A DNA stretch of 64,000 bases from HGM04593 sp045631205 (GTDB taxonomy: Bacteria; Bacteroidota; Bacteroidia; Bacteroidales; Bacteroidaceae): contig JAZQUI010000002.1 of the NCBI GenBank assembly GCA_045631205.1, positions 1 through 64,000 of the forward strand. Direction: 5' to 3'. How positions within the stretch are numbered: position 1 is the stretch's first letter; each line of letters begins with the position of its first letter. A program made the translations under genes and the position numbers. A model generated the notes under the pieces. The model was not told the DNA's origin. It did not search any database and saw only the letters and a program-made list of their open reading frames with translations. Positions 29,195-39,375 of the stretch are shown piece after piece.

Positions 29195-31726
29195 ATGATT
29201 GAGAACGACAGAATAATAAAAGTAAATGTCGAGGACGAGATGCACTCGGCCTACATAAATTACTCAATGTCGGTAATTGTGGCGCGTGCTCTCCCTGATG
29301 TTCGCGATGGACTTAAACCAGTTCACCGTCGTATCCTTTATGGTATGATGGAGGCCGGTTTTACATCGGACAAGGGATACAAGAAATCGGCAAAGACAGT
29401 CGGTGACGTACTTGGTAAATACCACCCCCACGGTGATACATCGGTGTACAATGCGCTTGTGCGTATGGCACAGCCTTGGGCAATGCGTTATCCGCTTATC
29501 GATGGCCGCGGTAACTTCGGTTCTATCGACGGTGACTCACCCGCTGCGATGCGTTATACCGAAGCACGTTTGCAGAAGATTGGTGAAGATATGGCCGAGG
29601 ACCTTTACAAAGAGACTGTGGACTTCAAGCCCAACTACGATAACGAGGAGATGGAGCCCACTGTTATGCCTACCCGCATCCCTAACCTTCTTGTGAATGG
29701 TGCAACCGGTATTGCGGTAGGTATGGCTACAAACATCCCTCCCCACAACCTCAGCGAGATTATTGACGCTTGTGTAGCATTCATCGACGATCCCGAAATT
29801 GATACCGATGGTCTTATGCAACACGTTAAAGCTCCCGATTTCCCCACAGGTTGCGATATCTTGGGTGTATCGGGTGTTCGCGAAGCCTACGAAACAGGTC
29901 GTGGTCGTGTGATAATGCGTGCCGTAGCAGAAATTGAGCAGGATACACACGAAAAAATCATTGTGACAGCAATTCCTTACAACGTGCTTAAAGAGGAGCT
30001 CATCAAGGATATTGCATCAATGGTGTATGAGAAGAAGATTGAAGGTATTTCAAACATCAACGACGAGTCCGACCAGTCTGGTATGCGTATCGTTATCGAT
30101 ATCAAACGCGATGCAAACGCAAATGTAGTGCTCAACAAGCTCTACAAGATGTCGGCTTTGCAGACATCGTTCAGCGTAAACTGCATTGCTCTTGTTAACG
30201 ACCGTCCCCAGTTGCTTTCGCTCAAGGATTGCATAAGAAACTTTGTGGATCACCGTCACGATGTTGTTATTCGTCGTACAAAATACGATCTCCGCAAAGC
30301 ACAGGAACGTGCTCACATCATTGAAGGTCTTATCATTGCATCTGATAACATTGACGAGGTTGTTCGCATAATCAAGGCTGCCAAGTCACCTTCCGATGCC
30401 CGCAGAGCACTTATTGAGCGTTTCAACCTCACCGAGGTGCAGGCAAATGCAATCGTTGAGATGCGTCTTGGCCAGCTCACCGGTATCAACCAGGATAAGC
30501 TCCACGCCGAGTTTGATGAGTTGCAACGCAAAATCGAGTACTACACAGCCATCCTTACTGATGACGAATTGTGCAAGAGCGTGATAAAAGAGGAGCTTAT
30601 CGAGATAAAAGAGAAGTATGGTGATGAGCGTCGTTGCCGCATCGACTATTCGGCATCTAATGACTTCAACCCCGAAGACTTCTATGCCGACGACGAGATG
30701 GTAATTACAATCTCTCATATGGGTTATATCAAACGTACTCCGCTTACAGAATATCGTAGCCAGAACCGTGGCGGTGTTGGCTCAAAGGGTAGCGATACAC
30801 GCGACTCCGACTTCATTGAGTACATATACACTGCTACAATGCACAACACTATGCTCTTCTTTACACAGCGTGGTAAGTGCTACTGGCTCAAAGTGTATGA
30901 CATACCCGAGGGTAATAAAAACTCTAAGGGACGTGCTATACAGAACCTGCTCAATATTGAGGCCGACGATGCAGTTAATGCCTTTGTACGTGTCAAGACA
31001 CTTGCCGACAAGAACTTTATCGAAAGCCACAATATCATATTCTGTACAAAACAGGGTATTATCAAGAAAACATTGCTTGAACAATATTCACGTCCCCGTA
31101 CAAATGGTATCAACGCCATCAGCATACGTGAGGATGACCGCGTAATTTCAGTTGCTCTCACCGACGGTAACAGTGACATTATTCTTGCCAACCGTACAGG
31201 TCGTGCCGTACGTTTCAACGAAAACACAGTGCGTGCAATGGGACGTACTGCTACCGGTGTCAAGGGTATGGCTCTCGACGAGAACGATGAGGTAGTAGGT
31301 ATGATAGTACTTCCCCAGAGTGTAGAGGGTGACCACAGCATTCTTGTGCTTTCTGAGCAAGGTTTCGGCAAACGTTCAAAAATTGAAGATTATCCCACAG
31401 TAGGTCGTGGTTGTAAGGGTGTTAAAACTCTTAAAATAACCGAAAAGACCGGTGAACTTGTAGCTATAATGGACGTAAATAATGAAAACGACCTTATGAT
31501 TATCAACAAGTCGGGAATAACCATACGCACAGCTGTTGAGCAGATACCCGTTATTGGTCGTGCTACACAAGGTGTCAAAGTGATTAATCTTGGCAAGAAG
31601 AACGACAGTATTGGTTCTGTATGCAAGGTGAACCGCGAGGAAATCGAAGAGGTTGCCGAAGAGGGTAGCGTAACCGAGATTACAGAAACCACAGAGAGTG
31701 TAGAGAATACAGAAACAAATAATTAA
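29195..31726 (+). CDS. gyrA: DNA gyrase subunit A
   Basis: The 843-residue subunit breaks and rejoins DNA through Tyr121 (SPAAMRYTEARL). The N-terminus has SYINYSMSVIVARALPDVRDG-like sequence typical of GyrA, the quinolone-resistance region contains HPHGDTSVYNALVRMAQ, and the C-terminal beta-pinwheel begins with a GyrA box (QNRGGVG) needed to wrap DNA, which separates GyrA from ParC. The acidic tail after residue 815 is typical. At the two quinolone-contact positions (E. coli Ser83 and Asp87) it carries Thr82 and Asn86. It is followed by a TPR protein gene 20 bp downstream. Confidence 0.95.
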   Translation: MIENDRIIKVNVEDEMHSAYINYSMSVIVARALPDVRDGLKPVHRRILYGMMEAGFTSDKGYKKSAKTVGDVLGKYHPHGDTSVYNALVRMAQPWAMRYPLIDGRGNFGSIDGDSPAAMRYTEARLQKIGEDMAEDLYKETVDFKPNYDNEEMEPTVMPTRIPNLLVNGATGIAVGMATNIPPHNLSEIIDACVAFIDDPEIDTDGLMQHVKAPDFPTGCDILGVSGVREAYETGRGRVIMRAVAEIEQDTHEKIIVTAIPYNVLKEELIKDIASMVYEKKIEGISNINDESDQSGMRIVIDIKRDANANVVLNKLYKMSALQTSFSVNCIALVNDRPQLLSLKDCIRNFVDHRHDVVIRRTKYDLRKAQERAHIIEGLIIASDNIDEVVRIIKAAKSPSDARRALIERFNLTEVQANAIVEMRLGQLTGINQDKLHAEFDELQRKIEYYTAILTDDELCKSVIKEELIEIKEKYGDERRCRIDYSASNDFNPEDFYADDEMVITISHMGYIKRTPLTEYRSQNRGGVGSKGSDTRDSDFIEYIYTATMHNTMLFFTQRGKCYWLKVYDIPEGNKNSKGRAIQNLLNIEADDAVNAFVRVKTLADKNFIESHNIIFCTKQGIIKKTLLEQYSRPRTNGINAISIREDDRVISVALTDGNSDIILANRTGRAVRFNENTVRAMGRTATGVKGMALDENDEVVGMIVLPQSVEGDHSILVLSEQGFGKRSKIEDYPTVGRGCKGVKTLKITEKTGELVAIMDVNNENDLMIINKSGITIRTAVEQIPVIGRATQGVKVINLGKKNDSIGSVCKVNREEIEEVAEEGSVTEITETTESVENTETNN

Positions 31727-31746
31727 TCAATAAATTTGTAATTAAG

Positions 31747-33006
31747 ATGAAAAAACTTGCATTATCATTAGCAGTTGTTTTGTCGGCCACAATGGCATTT
31801 GGCCAGACATTGTCAAAAGAGGAACTCAAGGCACAAAAAAGAGAGATTAAATCTCTTATGCTTATTGCTAAAGATGCCGAGAAGATTATAATTGAAAACC
31901 CCGAGACAGCTCTCAATAATATTCAGCCTTGCATTGAGAGTCCCCTGGTAAACAATGACCCTTACGTTTGGTTCATTGCAGCAAAATCTCGCAAGTCAAT
32001 TGTAGAGAAGGAGAACGCTGCACGTGTAGCCGGTGCGGCGGTAAATCTCGAGTCTTTCTATAACAATTGCAGCCGTCTTATATTTGAATTGGAGATGTGC
32101 GATTCACTCGACAACCTCCCCAATGCAAAAGGCAAGGTGTCTCCCAAGTATGCAGAGTTCGTTAAAGTTGGTCTTTACGAGAATCGCAACCAGATGTACA
32201 ATGGTGGTTCTTTCTTCTACAATAAAGGAAATTATAGCGAGGCTTATAACGAGTTCGCTAAGTTTGTAGATTTGTCGGAGCATCACCTCTTGAAAGACCT
32301 TATACAGCCCGCCGAGAAAGCTTATAATGTGAATGCAGCCTATAACGCAATCCTCTGCGGTATGCGTCTTGAAGATTATGCAAAGGTGCTCAAATATGCC
32401 GACCTTGCTATTCTCGATGAATCTAAGGCAAACAGCATCTATCGTTACAAAGCAACTGCATATCAGGCTTTGGGTGAGACTGAAAACTGGATAGCTCTCT
32501 TGAAGGATGGTGTGGTTAAGTTCCCTGATGATCCTTTCTTCTATCAGACACTTATCCAGCACTACGACAAAGCCGGCGACCGTAACGCATTGAATACTCT
32601 TGCCGATGAGCTTATCGCATCTAACCCCTCAAATCCTCTCTTTGTATATTTGAAAGGTTACATCGCACAGCAGCAGGGCGAGATGGAGACTGCGTTGGAG
32701 TGGTACAAGAAAACACTTGAGATAGACCCAACATACCAGAATGCGTTGAAGAACGTTGCTTTGAGTTACATTGCAAAGGCACAGGAGTACACTTCAAAAC
32801 AGTCTAGTGTAAAACTCGACCGTGCACAGCTCAAAAAGGATAAGGAAATTATTGGTGGTTACTTCAAGGAGGCTTTGCCTTATTTTGAAAAATTGCGCGA
32901 GCTTGCTCCCGACACAAAAGAGCTTTGGCTTAATGGTCTTTCACAGTGTTATTACAACTTGAACATGGAAGACAAGTTGAAGGAGATTGAGAAACTTGCT
33001 CAGTAA
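31747..33006 (+). CDS. Exported tetratricopeptide-repeat protein
   Basis: The 419-residue protein has a signal peptide (MKKLALSLAVVLSATMAFGQ) and several helix-turn-helix TPR units, the clearest being SEAYNEFAKFVDLSEHHLL (about 160) and GEMETALEWYKKTLEIDPTY (about 310). It is almost wholly helical and lies just after gyrA, in the same direction, 20 bp away. A periplasmic scaffold role is likely but the partner is unknown. Confidence 0.85.
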   Translation: MKKLALSLAVVLSATMAFGQTLSKEELKAQKREIKSLMLIAKDAEKIIIENPETALNNIQPCIESPLVNNDPYVWFIAAKSRKSIVEKENAARVAGAAVNLESFYNNCSRLIFELEMCDSLDNLPNAKGKVSPKYAEFVKVGLYENRNQMYNGGSFFYNKGNYSEAYNEFAKFVDLSEHHLLKDLIQPAEKAYNVNAAYNAILCGMRLEDYAKVLKYADLAILDESKANSIYRYKATAYQALGETENWIALLKDGVVKFPDDPFFYQTLIQHYDKAGDRNALNTLADELIASNPSNPLFVYLKGYIAQQQGEMETALEWYKKTLEIDPTYQNALKNVALSYIAKAQEYTSKQSSVKLDRAQLKKDKEIIGGYFKEALPYFEKLRELAPDTKELWLNGLSQCYYNLNMEDKLKEIEKLAQ

Positions 33007-33028
33007 TCCGGAACTTACTGATATGAAC

Positions 33029-33063
33029 AAAAAAAGTTGCGCTCTGCGGAGCGCAACTTTTTT
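33029..33063. terminator. Terminator between TPR gene and purN
   Basis: AAAAAAGTTGCGCTC, loop TGCG, and the complement GAGCGCAACTTTTTT form a perfect stem usable on both strands. Confidence 0.85.
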
Positions 33064-33102
33064 TATATGCATACGAAGAAATGTTTTAATGTTATCTGCT
33101 TC

Positions 33103-33675
33103 TTAATTGAGTTGTTGCAGAATTTCCTCTATTACGTGAGGGAAATGCTCATACTCAAGCGCGTGTACTTTTGCTGCCACATCGTCGGGTGTGTCGGTGG
33201 GGAGTATCTCGCATTTTGCCTGGAAGAAGGTTACACCTTTGTCGTAATCGGCATCAATAAGGTGAATTGTAATTCCGCTTTCAGTGTCGCCACTCTCTAC
33301 TACAGCTTTGTGTACACGGTCACCATACATGCCTTTTCCTCCATGTTTAGGCAACAGGGCGGGGTGTATGTTTACAATACGTGAGGGGAAGGCGTTTATC
33401 AGTTTCTCGGGAACAAGCAACAGGAAACCTGCAAGTACAATAAGATCAATCTTGTACTCTTTCATCATCTCCACAATTGTGTCGGCAGCCATAAATTCGG
33501 CTTTTGTCACAACCGTGCAAGGGATGTTCAATTTCTTGGCACGCTCAATTACATACGCGTTAGGGTTATTTGCGACGATAAGTGAAATCTCAACATTATC
33601 GTTTGTCTTGAAATAGTTGGCAATGTTTTCGGCATTGGAACCGCTGCCCGATGCAAAAATAGCAATTCTCTTCAT
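33103..33675 (-). CDS. purN: Phosphoribosylglycinamide formyltransferase
   Basis: The 190-residue enzyme transfers formyl from 10-formyl-tetrahydrofolate to GAR, the third step of purine synthesis. Visible motifs are AIFASGSGSNAENI (GAR phosphate loop), LAGFLLLVPEKLI, IVNIHPALLPKHGG with catalytic Asn and His, and IHLIDADYDKGVTFFQ with catalytic Asp. It follows the LytTR regulator by 15 bp on the same strand, so the two may share an mRNA although their functions look unrelated. Confidence 0.96.
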   Translation of the reverse strand: MKRIAIFASGSGSNAENIANYFKTNDNVEISLIVANNPNAYVIERAKKLNIPCTVVTKAEFMAADTIVEMMKEYKIDLIVLAGFLLLVPEKLINAFPSRIVNIHPALLPKHGGKGMYGDRVHKAVVESGDTESGITIHLIDADYDKGVTFFQAKCEILPTDTPDDVAAKVHALEYEHFPHVIEEILQQLN

Positions 33676-33690
33676 TCTTGTTCTATTCTG

Positions 33691-34563
33691 TTATGATATT
33701 GGTACCAAACGGCGTAACACCTGTTCGCCGTATGTTTTTGAAATAGGGATTTCTCTTACGTTGGGGACGCCTAGCTCTAAAAAGAGGTTCTCTTTTTCTC
33801 GACGCATAACCTTTACAAGGTCCAGATTTACCATATAAGAACGGTGGCAACGTACAATGTTGGTATCGGCAAGCTGCTCGCTAATATCCTTCATTGTTAT
33901 GCGCATAAGCTGTTTTTTCAACTGTTCGTTCTTTGTGTACCAGATGCAAATATAGTTGTCGGCCGACTCTATGTACAAAAGGTTTTCTTTTGCTACTGAT
34001 AGTTGCAGTACTCCACGTGAGTCACGTATTGAGATAAGAGTGCTTGACTTGAATCCTATGTTTTCGTTCATGAGTGTCTTCAACTTTGCCGAACGCTCTT
34101 GATAGGAGAAAAACAAAATACATAGGAGATATGGGGTGCACAATATGAATATTGTGTTTTCAAGAGCATTCTTGTATATCTCCAATGGGTCCTGTGTAGG
34201 GCCAACCTCGGTTAGTCTTGCCAGCAATGTGAAAGCTCCTGAGAGCAGTAATAGTTCCACGCATATCCAGGCAATATATTGCAGGTTGTTAATCGCGTTG
34301 CCAGGCTTGCGTGAGTATGCGTACATGATTATACGGCTTACAGCCACTACAAACATACCAATGGTAACAAGGATTGTTGACCAAACAAGGTATAGTGTTG
34401 GGGACATTCCTTTATGCACCCAGTTTATGGAACCGAAAGGTTTGAATATATTTATGAAAACAATGGCAAAGACTGACACGAAGAGAAACATAATTATTTG
34501 ATTTCTCTTCTCGAGTAAATATTTGGGTACTTTCTTGAAAAAGACTGATGTGTATTCTGCCAT
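33691..34563 (-). CDS. Membrane-anchored LytTR DNA-binding regulator
   Basis: From the ATG at 34561-34563 the protein has 290 residues. Four membrane helices occupy about residues 20-175, and a LytTR DNA-binding domain the last 100, with LLYIESADNYICIWY and NIVRCHRSYMVNLDLVKVM as the family signatures. There is no receiver domain, so signals must come through the membrane part. The upstream ATG at 34683 is rejected because a -7 box (TATCTTCGC, minus strand, 34586-34593) lies in between. Target genes unknown. Confidence 0.85.
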   Translation of the reverse strand: MAEYTSVFFKKVPKYLLEKRNQIIMFLFVSVFAIVFINIFKPFGSINWVHKGMSPTLYLVWSTILVTIGMFVVAVSRIIMYAYSRKPGNAINNLQYIAWICVELLLLSGAFTLLARLTEVGPTQDPLEIYKNALENTIFILCTPYLLCILFFSYQERSAKLKTLMNENIGFKSSTLISIRDSRGVLQLSVAKENLLYIESADNYICIWYTKNEQLKKQLMRITMKDISEQLADTNIVRCHRSYMVNLDLVKVMRREKENLFLELGVPNVREIPISKTYGEQVLRRLVPIS

Positions 34564-34585
34564 TTTGTTTGGATATTTCAATTTG

Positions 34586-34593
34586 CGAAGATA
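34586..34593 (-). promoter_or_regulatory. -7 promoter element of the LytTR-purN unit
   Basis: Minus-strand TATCTTCGC lies 23 bp upstream of the chosen ATG. Confidence 0.55.
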
Positions 34594-34806
34594 TGAAAAA
34601 AAAATCACAATATATTGTTTAATTGAGTTAAACTTGGAATGTAAAAAAAGGAAATTGAGCGATAGTTTCTCTAAGGTTGCCAAATGTAGGTTTTATATGA
34701 AAAAATGTATGAATCTTACCATTTTTAGAAAGCAATATTTCATAATTCTCAAAAAAACTATCTATTTTTGTAAAATAGTATCTTTTGATACTTTAAACCC
34801 CTAAAT

Positions 34807-35523
34807 ATGGCAATAATAAGATACAAGAACGTTGATATACATATTGACTCGAAGATAATACTCGAGAACGTGACCTTTACACTTGAAGAGGGCGAGTTTG
34901 CCTATATCCTTGGTGCCGTGGGCTCGGGAAAATCCACTTTGCTTAAAACAATATATGGCGAAGTTCCCATAACCGATGGCGAAGCTGTTGTATTTGACGA
35001 GTATGATATGAATAAACTGCGTAGCAAGAAACTTCAAGCCTTGCGTAAACGTATAGGTATTGTATTCCAGGATTTTCAATTGCTTACAGATAGAAATGTG
35101 TACGACAATCTAGACTTTGTCTTGCGCTGTACCGGGTGGAAAAGCGAGCGCGAACGAGGCAAACGCATCCGTGAGGTGTTAAGCCTTGTCGATCTTTCGC
35201 AAAAGGGATATAAAATGCCCCACGAGCTATCGGGTGGTGAACAGCAACGTATAGTTATCGCACGCGCCATATTGAACAAGCCTGCTCTTATTCTTGCCGA
35301 TGAGCCTACAGGTAACCTTGATAGCGATACCGGCAATAACATAATGCGTCTTCTTCATCGCATTTGTCGCGAAGAAAAAAGCGCTGTGCTTATGATTACC
35401 CATAACGAACAATGGCTCACAGCTTATCCAGGAACAGAGTACAACTGCATGGAAGGTAAAATGCGTCTTATACAGCGTGCAGCCTTGAACGAAGCGCAGC
35501 AGACTACACTTTTTAATGAATAA
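34807..35523 (+). CDS. FtsE-like ABC transporter ATP-binding protein
   Basis: The 238-residue ATPase has Walker A GAVGSGKST, the signature LSGGEQQR and Walker B ALILADEPTG, with a Q-loop in GIVFQDFQLL. The overall pattern, including NVYDNLDFVLRCTGW and THNEQWLTAYPG, fits the FtsE branch, whose partner FtsX controls peptidoglycan hydrolases at the division site. No ftsX-like gene adjoins it. The nearest permease (38127-39365) is convergent. It is 21 bp before lysC, and this ftsE-like, lysC, lysA order suggests one mRNA. Confidence 0.8.
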   Translation: MAIIRYKNVDIHIDSKIILENVTFTLEEGEFAYILGAVGSGKSTLLKTIYGEVPITDGEAVVFDEYDMNKLRSKKLQALRKRIGIVFQDFQLLTDRNVYDNLDFVLRCTGWKSERERGKRIREVLSLVDLSQKGYKMPHELSGGEQQRIVIARAILNKPALILADEPTGNLDSDTGNNIMRLLHRICREEKSAVLMITHNEQWLTAYPGTEYNCMEGKMRLIQRAALNEAQQTTLFNE

Positions 35524-35544
35524 AACAATAAAACAGTAGAATAT

Positions 35545-36870
35545 ATGAAAGTATTGAAATTTGGAGGAACCTCAGTAGGTTCTGCCGAGCGTATGCAGAA
35601 TGTAGTACGCCTTATATCAGATGGTGAAACAAAAATTGTTGTTCTCTCTGCAATGTCAGGAACTACAAATTCGTTGATAGAATTTACAAACTATCTCCGT
35701 AACGGTAACCCCAACGGAGCTTGTGAGCATGCCAACCAGCTTCTCGACAAATATCGTCAGACCATTAAAGGACTCTATGAGACAGAAGAGGTGGCGCAAG
35801 CTGCCACTGCAAAGGTAAACGAGATATTTGCCCATTTGCGTTCATTGGCATTCAAGCCCCTCGACACAAATCTTGAGAAGGAGATTGTGGCGCAAGGTGA
35901 AATTATCTCTACCAATATGGTAACTCTTTATATGCGCGAGAAAGGGCTCGATGTAGAACTTTTGAACTCTCTCGAGTTTATGCGTCTTGCCGCAAACGGA
36001 GAGCCCGACCTTGGTTACATCCGTACTCACATTTTACCTCTTCTCGACCTTGAAGCAAAAGGTCGTGTATACATTGCACAAGGCTTTATATGTATGAACG
36101 ATGAGGGTTATATCGATAATCTCCAGCGTGGTGGTAGTGACTACACTGCAACTCTCATAGGCGCAGCTGTAAATGCCGATGAGGTACAGATATGGACCGA
36201 TATCGACGGTATGCACAATAACGACCCTCGTATCGTTGACAATACATCGCCTGTGCACCACCTGCACTTTGAGGAGTCGGCCGAGCTTGCATATTTTGGT
36301 GCAAAAATTCTCCATCCCACTTGTATTCTTCCCGCAAAACTTACAGGTACTCCCGTGCGCCTTCTGAATACAATGGATCCTTCGGCCGAAGGTACACTCA
36401 TCGACGACAACCTTACTTGCCCCGGCGAAATCAAAGCTATTGCAGCAAAAGAGAACATCACTGCGATTAAAATCAAATCGGGACGTATGTTGCTTGCCTA
36501 TGGTTTCTTGCGCAAGGTGTTTGAGATTTTCGAGACTTACCGTACATCTATCGATATGATATGTACATCGGAAGTTGGTGTATCGGTATCAATAGACGAC
36601 GACCGCAATCTTGAGCAAATCACAAATGAACTTCAGAAGTATGGTACTGTAACCATTGATAAAAATATGTGCATCATCTGCGTGGTGGGTGATCTTAACT
36701 GGGAGAACATCGGTTTCGAGGCACGTGCAATGGAGGCAATGAAGGATATTCCTGTACGCATGGTATCATATGGTGGCAGCAACTACAATATTTCTTTCCT
36801 GGTACGTGAGGAGGATAAAGTGCGTGCTTTGCGTTCTTTGAGTGAGAACATCTTTAATACAAAGAAATAA
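35545..36870 (+). CDS. lysC: Aspartate kinase
   Basis: The 441-residue enzyme phosphorylates aspartate, the first step toward lysine, diaminopimelate, threonine and methionine. Marks are MKVLKFGGTSVGSAERM (ATP site), QGFICMNDEGY, LQRGGSDYTATLIGAAV and VQIWTDIDGMHNNDPR in the kinase domain, then two ACT regulatory domains after about residue 300. Length is that of a monofunctional kinase without a homoserine dehydrogenase part. lysA follows 18 bp later, so the operon joins the first and last steps of lysine synthesis. Confidence 0.96.
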   Translation: MKVLKFGGTSVGSAERMQNVVRLISDGETKIVVLSAMSGTTNSLIEFTNYLRNGNPNGACEHANQLLDKYRQTIKGLYETEEVAQAATAKVNEIFAHLRSLAFKPLDTNLEKEIVAQGEIISTNMVTLYMREKGLDVELLNSLEFMRLAANGEPDLGYIRTHILPLLDLEAKGRVYIAQGFICMNDEGYIDNLQRGGSDYTATLIGAAVNADEVQIWTDIDGMHNNDPRIVDNTSPVHHLHFEESAELAYFGAKILHPTCILPAKLTGTPVRLLNTMDPSAEGTLIDDNLTCPGEIKAIAAKENITAIKIKSGRMLLAYGFLRKVFEIFETYRTSIDMICTSEVGVSVSIDDDRNLEQITNELQKYGTVTIDKNMCIICVVGDLNWENIGFEARAMEAMKDIPVRMVSYGGSNYNISFLVREEDKVRALRSLSENIFNTKK

Positions 36871-36888
36871 CCTGCCCGAGGAACGAGT

Positions 36889-38046
36889 ATGAAATTTCCA
36901 ATAAAAGCTCTTTCTGCGAAAGAGACACCTTTTTATTATTACGATGTCGATTTGTTGCAGAAGACAATAGACACCGCACAGGCCGAGGCTGCAAAGCACG
37001 ACGGTTTTCACGTGCACTATGCTATAAAAGCAAATTTCAATCCCCGTTTGTTGCAGATTGTTGCTGCAGCGGGTATGGGTGCCGATTGTGTGAGCGGTGG
37101 TGAAGTTGCTGCAGCTTTGAAGGCCGGTATTTCCCCCGATAAGATTGTCTTTGCCGGTGTTGGAAAGACCGACAAAGAGATTGCACTTGCACTCGATGCC
37201 GGAATTTTCTGTTTCAACATAGAATCAATTCCCGAGGCCGAGGCGATAGAGGCGCTTGCTGCAGAGCGTGGAGTAGAGGCCGCTGTTGCAATAAGAATAA
37301 ACCCTAACATCGGTGCGCACACACACGCCAATATCACTACCGGTCTTGCCGAAAACAAGTTCGGTATAAACTATGAACAGCTTGACGAGGTTATCGACAC
37401 AATAGAGAATCTCCCTCACCTTAAACTCATAGGTCTTCACTTTCATATAGGTTCACAGATATTGGTGATGGACGATTTTATAGCTCTCTGTGGTCGTGTG
37501 AACGAGTTGCAGACAATGTTGCACGAGAACCGCGGGCTTGTGCTTCCCCACATAAATGTGGGTGGCGGTCTTGGCATACGTTATGATGCTCCCGATAAAT
37601 ATCCTGTTCCTGAATTTGCTCTCTATTTTGCAACATATGCGCAGAATCTCAAGCTATTCCCCGGTCAGCAGGTACACTTTGAGCTTGGTCGTAGCATTGT
37701 GGCACAATGTGGTTCACTTATAACCCGCGCAACCTATATAAAGAAAGGTACTTGCAAACAATTTATAATAGTCGATGCAGGCATGAACGACCTTGTGCGC
37801 CCTGCACTCTACGATGCTTATCACAGAATAGAAAACCTCACATCGAAAGGTGAAGACGAGATTTACGATGTAGTAGGTCCCATTTGTGAGTCTTCCGATG
37901 TGTTTTGTAAAGACCGCAAGATACCAGCAACCGTGCGTGGCGATATCCTGGCTATACGCTCTGCTGGTGCATACGGCGAAGCTATGGCATTTGGATATAA
38001 TTGTCGTGCCTTGCCCGAAAGTCTTTTCTCCGACAATATAGACTGA
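36889..38046 (+). CDS. lysA: Diaminopimelate decarboxylase
   Basis: The 385-residue PLP enzyme decarboxylates meso-diaminopimelate to lysine. The PLP lysine is in HVHYAIKANFNPRLL. HFHIGSQ, NVGGGLGIRY (PLP phosphate loop) and the active-site Cys in GPICESSDVF are present. It lies 18 bp after lysC. A family-typical length and all key residues make the call secure. A strong hairpin at 38073-38107 ends the operon. Confidence 0.97.
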   Translation: MKFPIKALSAKETPFYYYDVDLLQKTIDTAQAEAAKHDGFHVHYAIKANFNPRLLQIVAAAGMGADCVSGGEVAAALKAGISPDKIVFAGVGKTDKEIALALDAGIFCFNIESIPEAEAIEALAAERGVEAAVAIRINPNIGAHTHANITTGLAENKFGINYEQLDEVIDTIENLPHLKLIGLHFHIGSQILVMDDFIALCGRVNELQTMLHENRGLVLPHINVGGGLGIRYDAPDKYPVPEFALYFATYAQNLKLFPGQQVHFELGRSIVAQCGSLITRATYIKKGTCKQFIIVDAGMNDLVRPALYDAYHRIENLTSKGEDEIYDVVGPICESSDVFCKDRKIPATVRGDILAIRSAGAYGEAMAFGYNCRALPESLFSDNID

Positions 38047-38072
38047 TAACAGGTTACCAATTCAAACAAATA

Positions 38073-38107
38073 AATTAATCCCGAAGAGTTACTCTTCGGG
38101 ATTAATT
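38073..38107. terminator. Bidirectional terminator between lysA and the permease gene
   Basis: A perfect inverted repeat (arm TTAATCCCGAAGAG and complement) closes with a 5-nt loop and A/T-rich base between converging genes. Confidence 0.85.
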
Positions 38108-38126
38108 ATTAGTGATCTATTTGTTC

Positions 38127-39365
38127 TTATTCGAATTTGATAGCTTTGCTTGGCTCTATCCTTGAAATGAGCATAGAAGGCAGCACCAGCATTGTAACCG
38201 ATATTACAAACATGAAAATATTCAATGGTAGCATCACCCAACTGAATTCGATGGGAACGCAACTCATATAATACATCTCCGGGTCGAGTTTTACAACACC
38301 TGTCGTCATCTGTATAATACATAAAGCGATAGCGATGATATTTCCCCACAACATACCGCGACCAATAATGAAACAAGAGTAATAGATGAAAATCTTCCTT
38401 ACCGAAATATTCTGTGCACCAACAGCTTTTAGAACACCAATAAGATTGCTCTTTTCCAGAATAATTATAAGCAACCCCGACACCATTGTAAACCCTGCAA
38501 TGCCGAGTACAAGTACTAGAATAACCCATACTGTTCTGTTAAGAATACCCAACCACGAGAAAAGGGCGGGGGAGAGCTCTTCAATTGTCTGCACATACAG
38601 TTCCTGGTTGTTGCGACGTGCCATTTGGGCAATAACAGGCATAATCTCAGCTCTCTTTTCTTCGAGTTTATCGTAATTGTCGGTAGTGATTTCTATGCTA
38701 CTGACTTTATCTTTGCTCCACCCGTTCAATCGTTGCAATGTTTCAATATCGGTCAAAGCAAAGAGGTTGTCCATTTCGTGGAGATGGGTTTCATATATTC
38801 CTGCAATGAGCATACGACGTGCCTTTATACCTCCTTGCATGAAATACACATTTACTTTTTCACCCACACTGCAACCGGTTTTGTCGGCCATGGATTTTGA
38901 GAGTACAATCCAATGCCCTGTCACGGAATCTCCTTTTGCAGGTATTTCCCCATCACGCATATTTGATTTAAAGAATGAGGTGTCGAAATTCTCATTTATA
39001 CCTTTCAGCATAACACCTTCAAATTCATCACCTGCAGCCAACAGGCCGGGTTTCAGTACAACATTTTCCACATTCTTGACACCGTCGCACGCACTTATGG
39101 AAGCGATATCGCAACTGTCGGCAATGATGTATGGTGCTTCGTCAGCTGCTGCACTGTAACAGTTTATCTGTATATGTCCGCCGAAGCCAATTATTTTGTT
39201 GCGCACCTCGTTCTTGAACCCCACGACTATGGCAACAGAAAGCATCATCACAACAAGGCCCACAGAAACTCCCCATTGAGCTATAGTAGTTGCCGGGCGC
39301 GAAATCCTTTTTCCTCCTTTACGCGACCGATAGAGCCTTTGTGCAATAAATAGTTCTACGTTCAT
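38127..39365 (-). CDS. LolC/LolE-type ABC transporter permease
   Basis: The 412-residue protein has one N-terminal membrane helix (about 28-50), a long periplasmic MacB-like domain (about 55-260) and three C-terminal helices (about 275-400) of the FtsX fold. The segment GILKAVGA-like SNLIGVLKAVGAQNISVRKI is the coupling helix region. LolC/LolE proteins lift lipoproteins from the inner membrane. No ATPase adjoins it. It ends a minus-strand run with a lipoprotein and a Wzi-like protein, 10 bp after the former. Confidence 0.85.
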   Translation of the reverse strand: MNVELFIAQRLYRSRKGGKRISRPATTIAQWGVSVGLVVMMLSVAIVVGFKNEVRNKIIGFGGHIQINCYSAAADEAPYIIADSCDIASISACDGVKNVENVVLKPGLLAAGDEFEGVMLKGINENFDTSFFKSNMRDGEIPAKGDSVTGHWIVLSKSMADKTGCSVGEKVNVYFMQGGIKARRMLIAGIYETHLHEMDNLFALTDIETLQRLNGWSKDKVSSIEITTDNYDKLEEKRAEIMPVIAQMARRNNQELYVQTIEELSPALFSWLGILNRTVWVILVLVLGIAGFTMVSGLLIIILEKSNLIGVLKAVGAQNISVRKIFIYYSCFIIGRGMLWGNIIAIALCIIQMTTGVVKLDPEMYYMSCVPIEFSWVMLPLNIFMFVISVTMLVLPSMLISRIEPSKAIKFE

Positions 39366-39375
39366 AAAATCGCGG

